Assembly (NCBI GenBank): GCA_007644065.1
Contig: VJWN01000007.1
Location: 3,006,167 to 3,070,166, forward strand
Direction of reading: 5' to 3'
DNA from: Margaritispora aquatica
Lineage: Eukaryota > Ascomycota > Leotiomycetes > Helotiales > Discinellaceae
Length of the DNA: 64,000 nucleotides
Both the position numbers and the translations under genes were made by a program. Position 1 is the first letter of the stretch. Every line of letters starts with the position of its first letter. Positions 24,258-36,263 of the stretch are shown here, piece by piece. The notes below the pieces were generated by a model. It had not been told where the DNA came from, searched no databases, and saw only the letters and a program-made list of their open reading frames with translations.

Positions 24258-27200
24258 TCTTGAGCTGAATGGAAGTGATTAAATGGATGGAAGAAATTGG
24301 TGAGGGGCTTCAGAAAGACTTCGCATGGGAGCTTCGAGCGATTATACCCCGCTCGCTAAAAGTCTTCCATTTGGAGAAAGACCACTCCAGTAAGGAAGGA
24401 ACAAAGGCGATCACCACGACACTCACTCAGTGCCAATGTTTAATCAACAACGCCCACAAAAGCATAAACCATCTGTAAGATATCCAAAACTAAGGGACTA
24501 GGAACAAAAGCAGTGCGAACCTTATACCATTATATCTCGCTAGACGAAAATGCCCAAAAGAAAGCTTCCGAGAATGTTGGTTGATATGTCCTTTGAGAGT
24601 ACATGTAACGAAGGGGCGGAAAAACACGCACACGCACACGCACACGCACACGCACACACGAGATACCCAGTGATGAAAGCTTGTGACAAGGGAAACAGAA
24701 CATGTATATAATGATGGTACATCCACTTCAGACCTAGAGGGAGGAAGTAGGAGGCTTCAGCTTCAGCTTCGAGAGTTGAATTTGAAGTTGAGACTGGTCT
24801 GAATAATGGAATGTTTATTCTCATTTGAACTTCTTGTATCGTTTGATGAATGTGATGGTGGTTGAGTGAGTACAGTAGTCATCCGAAGCGTTAGGAGCTC
24901 AGGCTGGATGATGATGGGAAATTACATTCGTTTATCTTGTGCTTCGTTGAACGAATGAAGCGCTGAGTGACTAATGCCGCCATCTACCAACATGTGTGAA
25001 ATGCACCAGAGTGTGACCTCTAGGAAATCATCATCATAATTTCTAGCTCATCTAAGAGTGATGATTAACAGAGAGGTGGAGAAGATCACCTGCAACTGGA
25101 TGAGCGACTCGTCGGTAAGCGATATGACCCCGTCTTGTCTCAATCTCGGACAGCAAGCAGTCAGTTACTAGTGTCTCTGATTTCAGGCTCTCCAATTACT
25201 CGTCCGTTATTGAGTCTTGTATCTCCGTAAAGACTTGAGCTGCTTGGATACCTCATAGTCGATGCTGAATGCCAATGCTCAAGCCAAGATCTTGGTAATG
25301 TCCAAGACTCACTCGTACCTGTGTGGGCGTTAATTAGGAGCATAGATACGCACAGCTTAGCGAATTCGAGCATATCAGAGCGGCATCGACTTCATGGCCG
25401 CATACTGATCATCTGGTTATCCAGCCGATGTTTAGTTGCTGGGTATTGAAATACTGAACCATGCTAGAGCTTCCCTTACAACGCAAAAGAGGCATAACCT
25501 GCCAAGGATCACGGCCTCCACAGGCGAGATCATCGGTTCCTTTGAAGGATCTGGTCATCCCCTGCCTTGACTTCTCCACAATCTGACTCCATATCCAAAT
25601 CTCCGTCAAGGTCATTAGAGGTGACCATTCACCCTTCTCCCCAAAGTCGTGCAACTCCACCTGACTGAATTAACATATCAGAAAGTGGAGAAATTGTGAT
25701 ATTGGGCTTTCGTGCCCCATTTTAACTTGGTATCACAACTGGCTCTTCGTCAAGAAAGCCCCTTTTTCCATTTCCTCAAACGAACTCCCTGATTCGGCTG
25801 TCAGCAAAGTCGGTCATCGGGAGGATTTATCGTGCATGCAGATAGATGGAGCCTCAGGCAGCCAGCCATGAGCGTGTCGCACGTTGAGACTCTGGTGAAA
25901 CCTTTTCCTCGACGGCGGGAGGATTGGCAGCCAACCAACCCACCAACCACAAGGGAAATAGGTAATAAGATGAGATGAGTTTTGATATTGGGAGCCTTGG
26001 GCAGATGGGGATGTGTGTTCTTGGTGATCTTGGCTGTGTGGTTTGTTTGTTTGCTATTTGTTGGCGTGTAATTTGGATGATGGATGAGGTTTGGGATGAT
26101 TTGATTTTGTCTGGAGCTGAGAATGGAAGAAGAGAATGAAATGTTTACAAGTTTCTTGGTGAGCAAGGAAGAAGAAAAGTCTCGTGATGATGATGGTGAT
26201 GATTGAAAGTGAGAGTGAGAGTGGTGTTCGAGAATGCTGACAAGACAATGGAAGACAAGCAATATTTGCATTTGTCAGCAAAACAACACCACTGCAGTCA
26301 GTCAACAATCGGCCGTATCTCGTTCCACCATCTTCCAAAAGTGCCGGATCGTGAGATGCGGAATCGAAAAGTGAAGTGAGATGACGCAAAGGGCGATTAA
26401 GGTACTGTACAGTACGGAGGAGGTATGTAGGCCAAGTCCAGCCAAGAAGAGATGAAAAAGATTAACAAACACTTCTATTATTTCGATCCAAAAATACATT
26501 TCATGCCAATGGCCGGACATGAACACACACACGAGCTGTCCTGGTGACGGGTGACTGGTGACTCCAACTTGAACACACTTACTTCGTATCTAAATTTGTG
26601 TGGTTCATGTCTGTGAAAGTTTTGGGGCTGGCTCTTGGCTGAATTAGGACATCTGGTCGTGGCTGTGCTGTGGTTGTGCTGCGCTGTGTCTCTCTCGTGT
26701 CTCTTTTTTTCATGCGGACGCCTCACATCGGAATTGGCGTCGGGCGAACAACTTGAACCAACAAACAAACAAAACAAACTTTTCACCCGTTTGAGATCCG
26801 ATCTCATGAAGTCGCCAGCCTGATTTGATTACCTAAGGGAAGGTAAGGTAAGGTACCTTATTTTGTACCACTTCGAGCTTTGTCTTTTGTCGGGTATGAC
26901 CGATGTGCGTCTGAAAGGTGCATACGGGAGTACCTTAGCTAAAGTCTTGAGATCTTTGCCTTTCAAAGCTTAAACGGGAAATAAATGCATGCTATGCTCC
27001 TTTGATTCCTCCGCTATGAAAGGCTGGTGGTTGGTTGGATCCTCTTGTCGCTCGCCGCCTCTCTGAAGCATTTGGTTGAAGTGGTGTTGTCCACTCACAT
27101 AGCGGAAGCGAGCTGGTGGCCTAAGATGCTGAAGCAACGTTTCAAGTTCATACACACGATGCATTCTTGCAGGAGGGGAGGCGGATGGAAGAGGCAAAGA

Positions 27201-28397
27201 AGCAAAGAAGCAATACTGATTGTATGGAGGAGATACTGTATGAACGGTGACAAACAAAAACATTTCCGTTTTTGTCATCAACGCCTCATCCGTCGTGATG
27301 ATGATGGGTGGTGAGGATGATTGATGCACAATAAGCAATAAGCATTAACTACCTAGCAACCTCGCTACCTACCATGATGTGTGAGGCATGAACAATAATT
27401 CTCTTCTTCGGCATTCCCTTGATTCTGTGAGTTCTATGATGATTGATGATTGATGATTGATGATCATCAATCCGTACAAACGGTATGACTACGGGTTATG
27501 GTAAGGTACAGTATGCTGTGACATGCTATGCTATGCTATGATCTGGTATGGTATGGTACCTGCATGTTCTTTGTTCCCCAAGAAAGGGTTGAAGTTGTGC
27601 ATCTCCACTTCTTTTGGTATCAAGAATAGCAGTTTTAATCCCAAACGGGTCAAGCGGTTCGTGTTTAAAAATCTCTCTAAAAGGTCTCTCGACCAATCAT
27701 GATACTCTCCTGACATTTGAAGTGGGTTTGGACCAGGGGTCTCAAGGGGGAAGAGTGGAGACTCTAGGTAGGAGTGGAGATCATTTTTAAGGCTGTGCAG
27801 GTCGTGAACTGTGAACTCACGAAGAAAGAGGGAAAGAGGGAAAGAGCCACTTTTGAGTGGCTGACTGATCTTTGGCTCGTTCTTGGTCTTTGTTGGTCTT
27901 TGTTGGTCTTTGCTCTGAATTTCTGGATTGACCAGCCTCCCCTGACACTTGACCAGCCATCCCCTGCTATCCCCATGCCATTTTCTCCAGCACCCATGAC
28001 AACCAAAAAGTGACCAGGGTGCGACCTCCTGCAATTCCATTTTCATTCAAATATGTCTCGTACCTTCCCCCCCGTCTTCTCAGTCCCCTTTCTCAATCAT
28101 ACTTCAAGCCTCTTTCCCGTTGTTATCACCAGAACATTTCACGTTCACGCCTTCTCGTTTTTCTACTGTTACTGTTGGAACTGTTTGATTCATACTTACT
28201 TCTTTCGTTACTCCGTTTCGTCAAACAACCCACACACTCGTTATTTATATCAACAACCACCATTCCTGACTTCTTCCGTCATATTATACACCTACCTACC
28301 TATACACACTCTCCACTGATACACGCAATCGTTCCACAATACAAACTACAACCTTCTCTCTCTCCACACAACTTAGAGTTGAATACACGACGACAAC
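24258..28397. other. intergenic; pyrimidine-rich leader at right end
   Basis: No gene supported on either strand over 4.1 kb. It contains a CACACG-type microsatellite (24624-24660), short TGATGAT repeats (about 27437-27464) and CTATG repeats (about 27523-27541). The last 350 bases (about 28040-28390) are strongly C/T-rich on the plus strand, typical of the promoter and 5' leader of highly expressed fungal genes, and lead directly into the Crh gene. Confidence 0.6.
24624..24660. repeat. CACACG microsatellite
   Basis: About six units of a CACACG/CACG pattern on the plus strand, intergenic. Confidence 0.9.
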
Positions 28398-29640
28398 ATG
28401 TTCTCTACCACACTCGTCTCCGCAGGAGGTCTCCTCCTCGCTGCTGGTATGGCTAGTGCCCAAACCTTCACAGACTGCAACCCTCTCGAGAAGAGTATGT
28501 TTTCCCTTCCCCCCTAATCGCTGAGACATTGCATTCTCTAACACTTCTGCAGCATGTCCTTGCGACGCTGGTCTGGGATCAACCATCACCACCGACTTCA
28601 CCAAGGGAAAGAGTTCCGACTGGACTTTGGCAGCTGGAACCACCCTCACATACTCCCCAACTGATGGAGCACAATTCAGCATCACATCCACACAAGCACC
28701 AACCATCGAGAGCAACAAGTTCATCATGTTCGGCAAGGTCAGCGTGGTCATGAAGGCAGCTCCAGGTGCAGGTATCGTATCCTCGGTTGTGCTCGAGTCT
28801 GATGATTTGGATGAGATTGATTGGGAGTGGATTGGTTCCCTCAACACCGAAGTTCAGACCAACTTCTTCGGAAAGGGAAACACCACCACCTACGATCGTG
28901 GAAAGACCCTCACCATGGCTGATGCGGTCGGATCATTCCACGAGTACACCGTGGATTGGACTGCCGATTCCATCAAGTGGGAGATTGACGGTGTGGTTGT
29001 CCGCACCGTGACCTACAACGACCCCATTGCTCTCTATGGCAAGAACTTCCCCCAGACTCCCATGTCCATCAAGTTGGGTAACTGGATCGGATGTCTCGAT
29101 GCTGCAGCAGCTGCCGATGAGAAGACCAAGTGGACCTGCGAGTGGGCTGGAGGACCAAAGTCCGGCAACGGTCCATTCGTCATGAGCGTCAAGTCCGTCA
29201 CTATCCAAGATTACGGAGCGGGAGGCGAGTACTGCTACAGTGACAAGTCTGGCAGCTGGCAAAGCATTACCTCCAACGGCAAGTCTTCCAGCGGTGGATC
29301 ATCCAGCAAGAGCTCTTCCGCTTCAGCCTCCTCCACTGCTACTGCCAAGGGTTCCTCCTCCACCAAGGCTGGTTCCAGCACTGCTAGCTCATCCGGATCT
29401 TCTGCATCTGGCTCCACTTCTGTTGGTTCCAGCGATTCTTCTGCCACTACCTTGACCTCCACCGTCTCCGCCGCAACTGGTACCGCCATTGTCGCAGCTG
29501 CCGCCACAACCGCCACCACCTCCCCATCCGCTCAAACCACCTCCAGCGGAGCACAAACCATGAAGCCAAAGCACAAGTACGGAGTCCTTGACTTGAGTGT
29601 CATGGGTCTTGGTCTCGTCCTCGGTTACTTCGTGATGTAA
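28398..29640 (+). CDS. Crh-family GH16 chitin-glucan transglycosylase, GPI-anchored
   Basis: Two exons, 28398-28494 and 28553-29640, join in phase to give 394 aa. A signal peptide ends at about ASA-Q22. The mature start has the family's cysteine pattern (DCNPLEK, then TCPCDAGLGS). The GH16 catalytic signature DEIDWEWIG lies at 119-127, with Glu120 as expected nucleophile and Glu124 as acid/base. A second cysteine region (WIGCLD, WTCEWAGG, EYCYS) closes the catalytic domain near 260. There follows a Ser/Ala/Thr-rich, presumably O-mannosylated stalk and a C-terminal hydrophobic tail (LSVMGLGLVLGYFVM) typical of a GPI signal. Crh1/Crh2/Utr2-type enzymes cut chitin and transfer it to beta-1,6- or beta-1,3-glucan, cross-linking the wall. 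Length, active site and anchor are all normal. No chitin-binding (CBM18) module is visible after the signal peptide, so it is closer to Crh1 than to Crh2 in layout. Confidence 0.95.
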
Positions 29641-30816
29641 AGTGACATATCTGGATATGTGACGATACCTTGCAAGACATGAAAGAGCGGGCGGCGACCA
29701 TGCAGCATTTTCAAACCGGCGTCTGGGCTTTAAGCGAAAAGAGGAGAGAAGAGCAGCGAGAGACTCAGTGTACAATGATACCCCACCAGATTTTGAGCTA
29801 GGGTGTACGTTTTTGATGTTGTAGAGTATCCTGGTTGCGAGAAGATGACAGATTTAGGCCGCCTATTTGGCTGGCTTTGCATTTTGCATTAGCAAGGGAG
29901 TTTTATTTGTATTTTGAATGGTGAATAAGAACAGGAGGTCGTTGAGGTGAAAAGATGTGGATTTAAGCTGTGCATAGAGTTTAATAATTGGAATGAACGA
30001 ATTACCAAACGTTATTGTCTTGATTTTGGAATCCTTAACTCTCTTCGTGAAGTGTGTAATGGTAGGTCGAGGAGCTACTAACTAGCTATGGCAATTGACT
30101 GATTTATGTACCTTTGTGATCTAACAAATCCTTGGCTTGGACGAGTAAGTAAGTGAGTGAGTGTTTGTCGATTCATTGCCATGCGCTCTCTTCAGGTTCG
30201 GGGGTGTTTATATTAATTTGAAGCTCAGAGTAGTCGTTTATAGTAGATTTGGATTTGGATTTGGACTTATACGCTTTTTCAATTATATCTATCTGTTCGT
30301 TTGTTCATTTGTTCGTCTTAGATTGGGTTGGGCTGGGCGAGTGGGGGTGTGTCTGTCTGTTGGTGCTTGCGTGTTCTTTTGGTTGTGTGAGAGAGCGAAG
30401 AGAAGAAGGAAAGAGACGAGGATGAGAGAGGAAGTAGATATAGATAGTTATCTATCTTATATAAATATGAACTATGGAGTACGAGGTAGGTATGTGGGTG
30501 AGAGGGTGGGTCATGTATAGTTAGTTAGTTGGTTGATGAGTTGATGAGTTGCCTTACCTTGTCACAGAGTGATCGGAATATCTGGCAGGCAGGCAGCGAG
30601 CGGCGTCTCTCGCTTAGCTGGCGTACGAAGGAGACGGGGAGACGGTATAGATAGGTGGAGATGGGTGATGGGTGATGGGTGATATTGTAAATTGTGAATT
30701 GCAAATTGCATATATAAATACGTATATCACATGAAGCGCCTATAATTCCCGTTTCTCACCACCTACTCACTCACTCACTTACTGACTCACACTCTCACCC
30801 TCCCTCCCCTATCCCA
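29641..30816. other. intergenic between two convergent genes
   Basis: 3' flanks of the plus-strand Crh gene and the minus-strand oxidase. A 119-codon open frame at 30161-30520 has no domain and is not supported. GGTGAT/GGGTGATG repeats occur near 30660-30685. Confidence 0.6.
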
Positions 30817-31565
30817 TCACAACATCCCACCCCACCTCCACACCCCCTCCCCATCCCATCTTTTCTTCAGCGCCCTCAACCTCTCCAGTCTGTCCGCACC
30901 ACCGAAGAGTTCCTCGACCCTTTCGTTGCCGGAACTGAAATTCACGTAGATCTTTCTCCCAGATGCTTCTGTCTCGGGGTCTAAGATAGCTCGGAAGCGG
31001 GAGCCGTGTGAGGCGACTTGGGCGTCGTTCGTGGTGTTGTCGTTCGAGGTGGTGGAAGTGATAGAGGTGCACGGGGCTGTGAATCTGTGAGGGAGGGGCG
31101 GGGGTGTTAGTTTAAGAGATTGGGGATTGGAGATTGGAGCTTGAGGATGTGGATGTAGGTGGAGAGGTGGTAGAGGGAAGAAGAAGAGGCAGGAGGATGA
31201 TGAGGTTGATACGAGAGAGGTGATGAAAACGTAAAAGTAGATGTGGGGAAGGAAGAAGAGGTGAGCGAGAGGAGGGCGTTAGCGACTCGTCCGTCTGGTG
31301 TGAGTGACGACAAACACACAACGAACCGCGGAATTCTAGCCACAAAACGCCCTCAGACTCCAAAACCACAGCAAGAAAAAATCTCGGCGAGAATGATGAA
31401 GAAAAGAAACACTCACGCATGCACATCGACCCCCCTCCACGGGAACGCCGTCTCCGCGTCCGCTACCTCCCGCACAACACCACACCCGTACACCTCGACG
31501 ACGACGACGCTCCGCTGCGCGTCGCCGTTCATGTTGGAGGGGCTGGAGAAGCTCTCCCATTCTGA

Positions 31566-31568
31566 TTA
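31566..31568 (-). other. premature TAA in the FAD oxidase frame
   Basis: The codon lies between GCC (Ala) and TCA-GAA-TGG (Ser-Glu-Trp) inside exon 6. Phase is correct on both sides, so a single substitution explains it. The truncated product would lose about 138 C-terminal residues, including the substrate-side and C-terminal flavin-covering segment. Confidence 0.8.
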
Positions 31569-31709
31569 GGCGCCTGCAAGGCGGGGGAGGGTGCGCAGGG
31601 AGAGGCTGCTTGCGTACTAGTTTGGAGGAGGGGCGTTAGTTTTTGCTTTGTGTTGGGGGGTTGGGTTTCAGAAGGGGGAGAGTTGGGAGGAGTGATGGAG
31701 GAGGGGAAA

Positions 31710-31734
31710 GGGATTGGGATTGGGATTGGGATTG
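31710..31734. repeat. GGGATT hexamer repeat inside an oxidase intron
   Basis: Four copies of GGGATT within the intron between exons 5 and 6 of the FAD oxidase. It is too short and of the wrong sequence to be a telomere remnant. Confidence 0.85.
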
Positions 31735-33441
31735 AAGTTGAACTCAGTGGAAAAATGCGTACAATAGGTTTCCGTCCGCCTTTCTGGCACGCTGCATCAT
31801 TGAAAGCGTTGATCTGTGCATACGGCACTTCAGCACAAGCCGCGAATGCTGGGTCCAAGGCAAAGATAGGTGCGTATTTCTCTTTTGCAATTGTTTCGGA
31901 GGTGGGGGACCATAGGCTCGCGAGGATGGTGGGCTGTGATTTGTATGTGTGTTAGCGAGCCATTTGCTTCTATTTTCTACTTCTGTCGTGCTCTCGGATT
32001 GGGTGGGTTTAGGACAAGATGTTTGTGTTCTTGCGCTGAAGATTACGCCCTGGGTTTGGATTTGGGTTTAGGTTTAGGTCTTGTTGTGTGGTGAAGGGTG
32101 AATGATAGGTGAGGTAGGTTGAAGTGAGGAGGGGAAGTGAAGTCGCCAAATAAGCGAGAGGAAAGGGGAAGTGAGAAAGAAACATAACATACGCCGCTCT
32201 GTGGGACGCGAGCAAAAACGATGATGATGGCCATTCCCTCGCCTATCTCCATCTTTGAAATCGTCTCCATGATTCTCGTGCAATTCTCCTTCGAGCCAGG
32301 CCAGCCTAGTGTACCAGTCCAGTGGATCCCACCTTGATATCAGCACGTCAGCATCACCAACAGCAACATCGTGAAACAATGCCCACAATCACGCAGCAAA
32401 TCTCTTCACATACAACAGAAAAGGCAAGCAAGCAAACTCACCATTCACCTCCGGATACGCCTTAACGACCAAACTCGTCACGATGCCGAAATTGGTCCCC
32501 GCGCCCCTCATCCCCCACCACAACTCTCTAATCTCCTCACTCGCCGACTCATCACCAGAGACCTCGACAATCTCTCCCGTGGCAGTCACCAGGCGCGCGG
32601 AAAGCATGTTATCGACGCCCATCCCGTACATGGACATCTGGGTTCCCATGCCACCGCCTAGGATGGCGGGGATCAGACCGACGGTGTTGCATACGCCTGT
32701 CATTCTGCGGGAGCGTTAGCTTGCACTGTATTGCACTAGCCTGGCACGTATTGGGTTGAGTATTCCGAGTGAGAGTAGGGGAGAAAGAAAAGGAGGAAGG
32801 TGGAATCTCACAAATGCGCCTTCGCCTCCTGCGCAGCAACGAGCGCCTCGCCCGTCAAGATCCCACCGCCTAGCGTTGCTGTCCCAGCATCGAGATCAAA
32901 CACGGCGCTGTTCAAGCCCCGCAGGTCAATCACGATCGAGTTATCGCGCGGGATGCTGAGCAGAGCGCTGGTGAAGGCGTGGCCGCCTGATTGTGCGAAG
33001 AGGGCGATGGGTCGAGTGCGCGAGCGAGCGTATTTCACCTGTTTGTGTGTTTTAGAATCTGTGGTGTTTTGACACTGACGAGTTTGTATTTGAAAGTGAG
33101 TGGTGGAGAAGGGGGCGAAGAGAGAGATGGAGGGAAAGAGGGAGGTAAAAGCTTACAATGGTACAAACGTCCTCCTCACACTTCACGCTCACGACAACCG
33201 TCGGACTCGGCGCATTATGCTCGCTCCATCGGGTCGTGATCTCTGTATACTCTTTGCTCCCAGGATAAGCGAGCCTCGCTTCCGGCGAGAGAAGGGGCTT
33301 CAGGACCTCTTCAAGCTGTGCTTTGAATATCGATGTATTTGCTGCAGGTAGTTCTGTCTCTGTGACTGTTAGATCCTCGAGCTTGTGTGAGAGTGAGGAC
33401 GGGAGGGAAGAGGTCTTTGTTGTTTTAGCTGTCGTTGCCAT

Positions 33442-34450
33442 GTTTTGGGGTCGAGTTGGGACGGTGCTGATGACGATGTTGAGGGCAATTAGAGGTGAGA
33501 GAGCTGGAATCTGGAATTCGAAAAGAGGGAAGGTTGGGAGAGGTAGTGAGTTACTTGTATATAATAACGACCTGATAACCTTAGATCCGAATCCAAATCC
33601 CAATTCGAATTCCAATCTCGATCTTCGATCTGAGCCGAGCTGAGCTGAAACCCTACCAATGAAGGTATTCTTTGCATTCCGACCCAGAAACCCAAAAACC
33701 TAACATCCATCCACACCAGTGAAGTACAGTGCGGGGAAGATCATTACTCGAACGAACCAAAAAACCAAAACCTCCCCTCACCTCTTCCTTCCATATTCCA
33801 ACCCCGTACCAACCCAGGCTAACACAACCCCTCATCCCATCTCAGAAAGGAAAAACACAAGCCAAGTCGAGAATCACCAATAATATCTTCTCAGCGACCA
33901 AAAAAGTGGCAGCTCAACCACCCAATCCCAATCTGATATTGGTCCTGGGCTCGCTTAAGGATTCAGCCTTACGGCCACATTTCTTGGCGGGATGGACGAC
34001 ATTGGTCTTTGGACTAAGCCACGACGCCGCGCTGAAAAGAGGGGATGATGTTGTGGGACAAGAGGTTGACAAAAGGTTGCATGTTTTGCGTTTCTGCGAG
34101 ATGAGGATGGTGCTCGTGCACAGGTGGTTGGCTTGTGCCGTGATGAGGTATGTTTGGGTTAGATGTGAGGTGGTGGTGATGTAAATGGGATTGAGATTGG
34201 TAGTAAAATTGATCGAGGAAGAATGAAAGACGAGAAGGATATATCTTACTCAATACACTTAACACGGAGAGCTCTTTCAAAATCTTACAATCCTATTACT
34301 ATTTCTATAATTTCTTCATTCGTTCTTACACAAAATCGCCACTCCCCACTCTCCTCCTCCACACTCTACCCTACCCATTCCTCTCATTAAACTCATCATA
34401 TTCGACCATGCAGACCTATCATCTCATATCCCTTCTCCTCCTATCACACC
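33442..34450. promoter_or_regulatory. intergenic between tandem minus-strand oxidase and MFS genes
   Basis: About 1 kb between the oxidase start and the transporter stop. It should hold the oxidase promoter. No clear TATA box or palindromic operator was picked out, and no additional gene is supported. Confidence 0.4.
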
Positions 34451-36263
34451 CTAAAACTGCCTTGCCAACTTACTCCGTGCCCTAACCTTCGCACCACAAA
34501 AATACACAAAGTAAATCAACGCACACAGTCCCAAGCTCACAAATCCCACCGTCGCAACCGCCCACGTCGTAGTCATATTTTCAAACATGAGAACACCAAG
34601 ATGCGCCAGCGCGGCAGCCATGATGAAACTGGGGATCAAGAACGCCGCAATCGCACTCCCGGCCACATTCGGATACGCATCCGTGATGTAGTTCAGCATG
34701 CTCAACCATAACAGTGGATCCGCGAACCCTAGGACGCCACCCGCGACGACAGGAGACCAGTAGCTCGTCTTGCCATTGCTCGTGAATGCGAACCAGAAAA
34801 GCGTGATGGGGAATAACCACACTGTGACGAGGGAAGTGAGGAAGCGTGCTTCTGGACGATTGTGGCCGTGCTGTTGACGGTCGCGTGCGTAGAACCATGT
34901 TTGTACGGGCACGAAGGCGAACATGACGAGCACGCCGACGACGAAGTTCAGGTAGGTGAGATCGGCTGAGACTTCACTGGAGGGATGTTAGCTAGGTTTC
35001 TTTCCTTGGCGCTTGGGTGGGAGGTGAGATGGTGCATTAAGCGAGAGTAGAGGATGGAGAGTCGAGAGTGTTGAAGTGAAGGCGGGCATGAAATGAAATA
35101 GAGTAAGAAAATTGAAGAAACTTACGATAATCCGTTGTTGACCGCAAAAACATCGTAAACCCCATCAAGATACAGGAACAAAATTCCGTACGCAAAGCCA
35201 TTATACAGGCCCAAAAGCAACACGATCGGCTCGGTAAACATAATCCGGAAAGTCATGGTCGTGACGAACCTCAACTCCTTCCACACCTCAACCTTACTCT
35301 CCGCAACGAGCATCTCCTCTCTGTCCACCCCCTCCCCTTCACTCTGCCCAGCATTTCCCTCCAAGTTTCGTACAGCCTTGGAAATCACCAACCTAGGTAA
35401 GGTCTCAGGGATAAACGCCATGATGATCGCGAACCCAAAGCCGATAATCACATTGATCAGGAAGACCCACTTCACGCCCAGGTGCGGGTTATCTGTGATC
35501 CAAGCCCCAATGGGTGAGCCGAGCGAAGGTCCCACGTTCGCGGAAACCACGAATAAAGCCATGGCTTGACCTGCGATGTCTCGATCGCCAAAGCAGTCGG
35601 ATATGGTACCGGCGACGTTGGAGAGGGCCGTGGAACCGGCGGTGCCGGCGAGGAACATGAAGATTATTAGCATTGGGAGGTTGCGTGCGTAGGCTAGGCC
35701 CTAGTGTGTGTTAGTGGTGTTTTGGAGACGATTGGCAATTCTGTTGGCGATATGAGTGAGGCACAGGGGTGACGTACGAAATTCAAAATCGCATAAATAG
35801 CAATTGACACAACATAAATCCATTTCCGTCCTCCAATATCCCTATGCCTCATTAGTCCTATTCTTCTTGCCCACGTTGCACCTAGACTCTCAACTTACGA
35901 CAAAGGTCCCAAAAACGCCGGTCCCACCGCAGTACCCAGAATGAAGAGACTCTGTCCCAGCGTCATGACCTGCGAACTGTAGTTGCCACCAAACATATCA
36001 TTGATAGGGTACTCAGCCGACACGTATGTCGTACTGGTGATGGTCACGAAAAGCTGCAAAAAACAGTAGAAGGTGCAGATGGACCAGCGCTTCCAGGCTG
36101 CCCAATGCATTGGGTGGTGTGCATCTTGGGACTTGACCAGGGAGAGGATCGCTATGGTGCCGGTTTGGGTTTCTGCCTCTAGTTCTGGAGCGGGTGAGGG
36201 CGAGAGAGAAGAGGTATGCTTCTTCTCGATTGAGGCGTCGTTGGTGTGGTTGGAGGATGGCAT
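34451..36263 (-). CDS. MFS transporter, DHA1 drug/polyamine antiporter type
   Basis: Four exons join in phase: 36263-35899, 35841-35778, 35700-35126 and 34976-34451, giving 509 aa. A hydrophilic N-terminus of about 65 residues is followed by 12 predicted membrane helices. The MFS loop 2-3 signature LGPLSDIGGRKW is formed across the first intron. The antiporter motif C (NVGPSLGSPIGAW) lies in helix 5, which places it in the 12-helix H+-antiporter DHA1 group. The central loop (about residues 265-300) is acidic and glycine-rich, as is usual. The protein probably acts in the plasma membrane to export a toxic compound, polyamine or secondary metabolite; the substrate cannot be read from sequence. 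It is in tandem with the FAD oxidase about 1 kb downstream, a typical tailoring-enzyme plus exporter pairing, although no backbone synthase is present within the window. Confidence 0.9.

Larger units (their letters stand above)
30817..33441 (-). pseudogene. FAD-linked (BBE/PCMH-type) oxidase interrupted by one in-frame stop
   Basis: Seven exons on the minus strand join with consistent phases: 33441-33157, 33038-32812, 32704-32442, 32332-32193, 31933-31763, 31616-31417 and 31084-30817. They total 517 sense-position codons plus the final TGA, but codon 379 (31568-31566, exon 6) is TAA. The frame reads on as clear family sequence on both sides (RLAGA before; SEWESFSSPSNM and ETAFPWRGVDVHA after). 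Features: flavin-linking His115 in AQSGGHA, Cys176 in TGVCNTVGL (the second covalent FAD link), GGGMGTQMSMYGMGVDN, the RELWWGMRGAGTNFGIVT motif, and a C-terminal IYVNF...RLERLRALKKRW block. Such enzymes oxidise alcohols, sugars or natural-product intermediates using O2. No alternative splice that avoids the stop in phase was found. Either the gene is inactive, or the base is an error or strain polymorphism. No signal peptide is seen, so the ancestor was probably intracellular. Next upstream is an MFS transporter on the same strand. Confidence 0.82.

Noticed and set aside
28933..29775. Minus-strand frames of 94-128 codons
   Set aside because: Antisense shadows of the Crh catalytic domain and its Ser/Ala-rich stalk.
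30161..30520. 119-codon plus-strand frame with Phe/Val/Cys-rich sequence
   Set aside because: Lies in the 3' flank of the Crh gene and has no domain. Composition follows T/G-rich DNA.
31710..31734. GGGATT repeat as a possible telomere remnant
   Set aside because: Fungal telomeres are normally TTAGGG. Only four units, located inside an intron.
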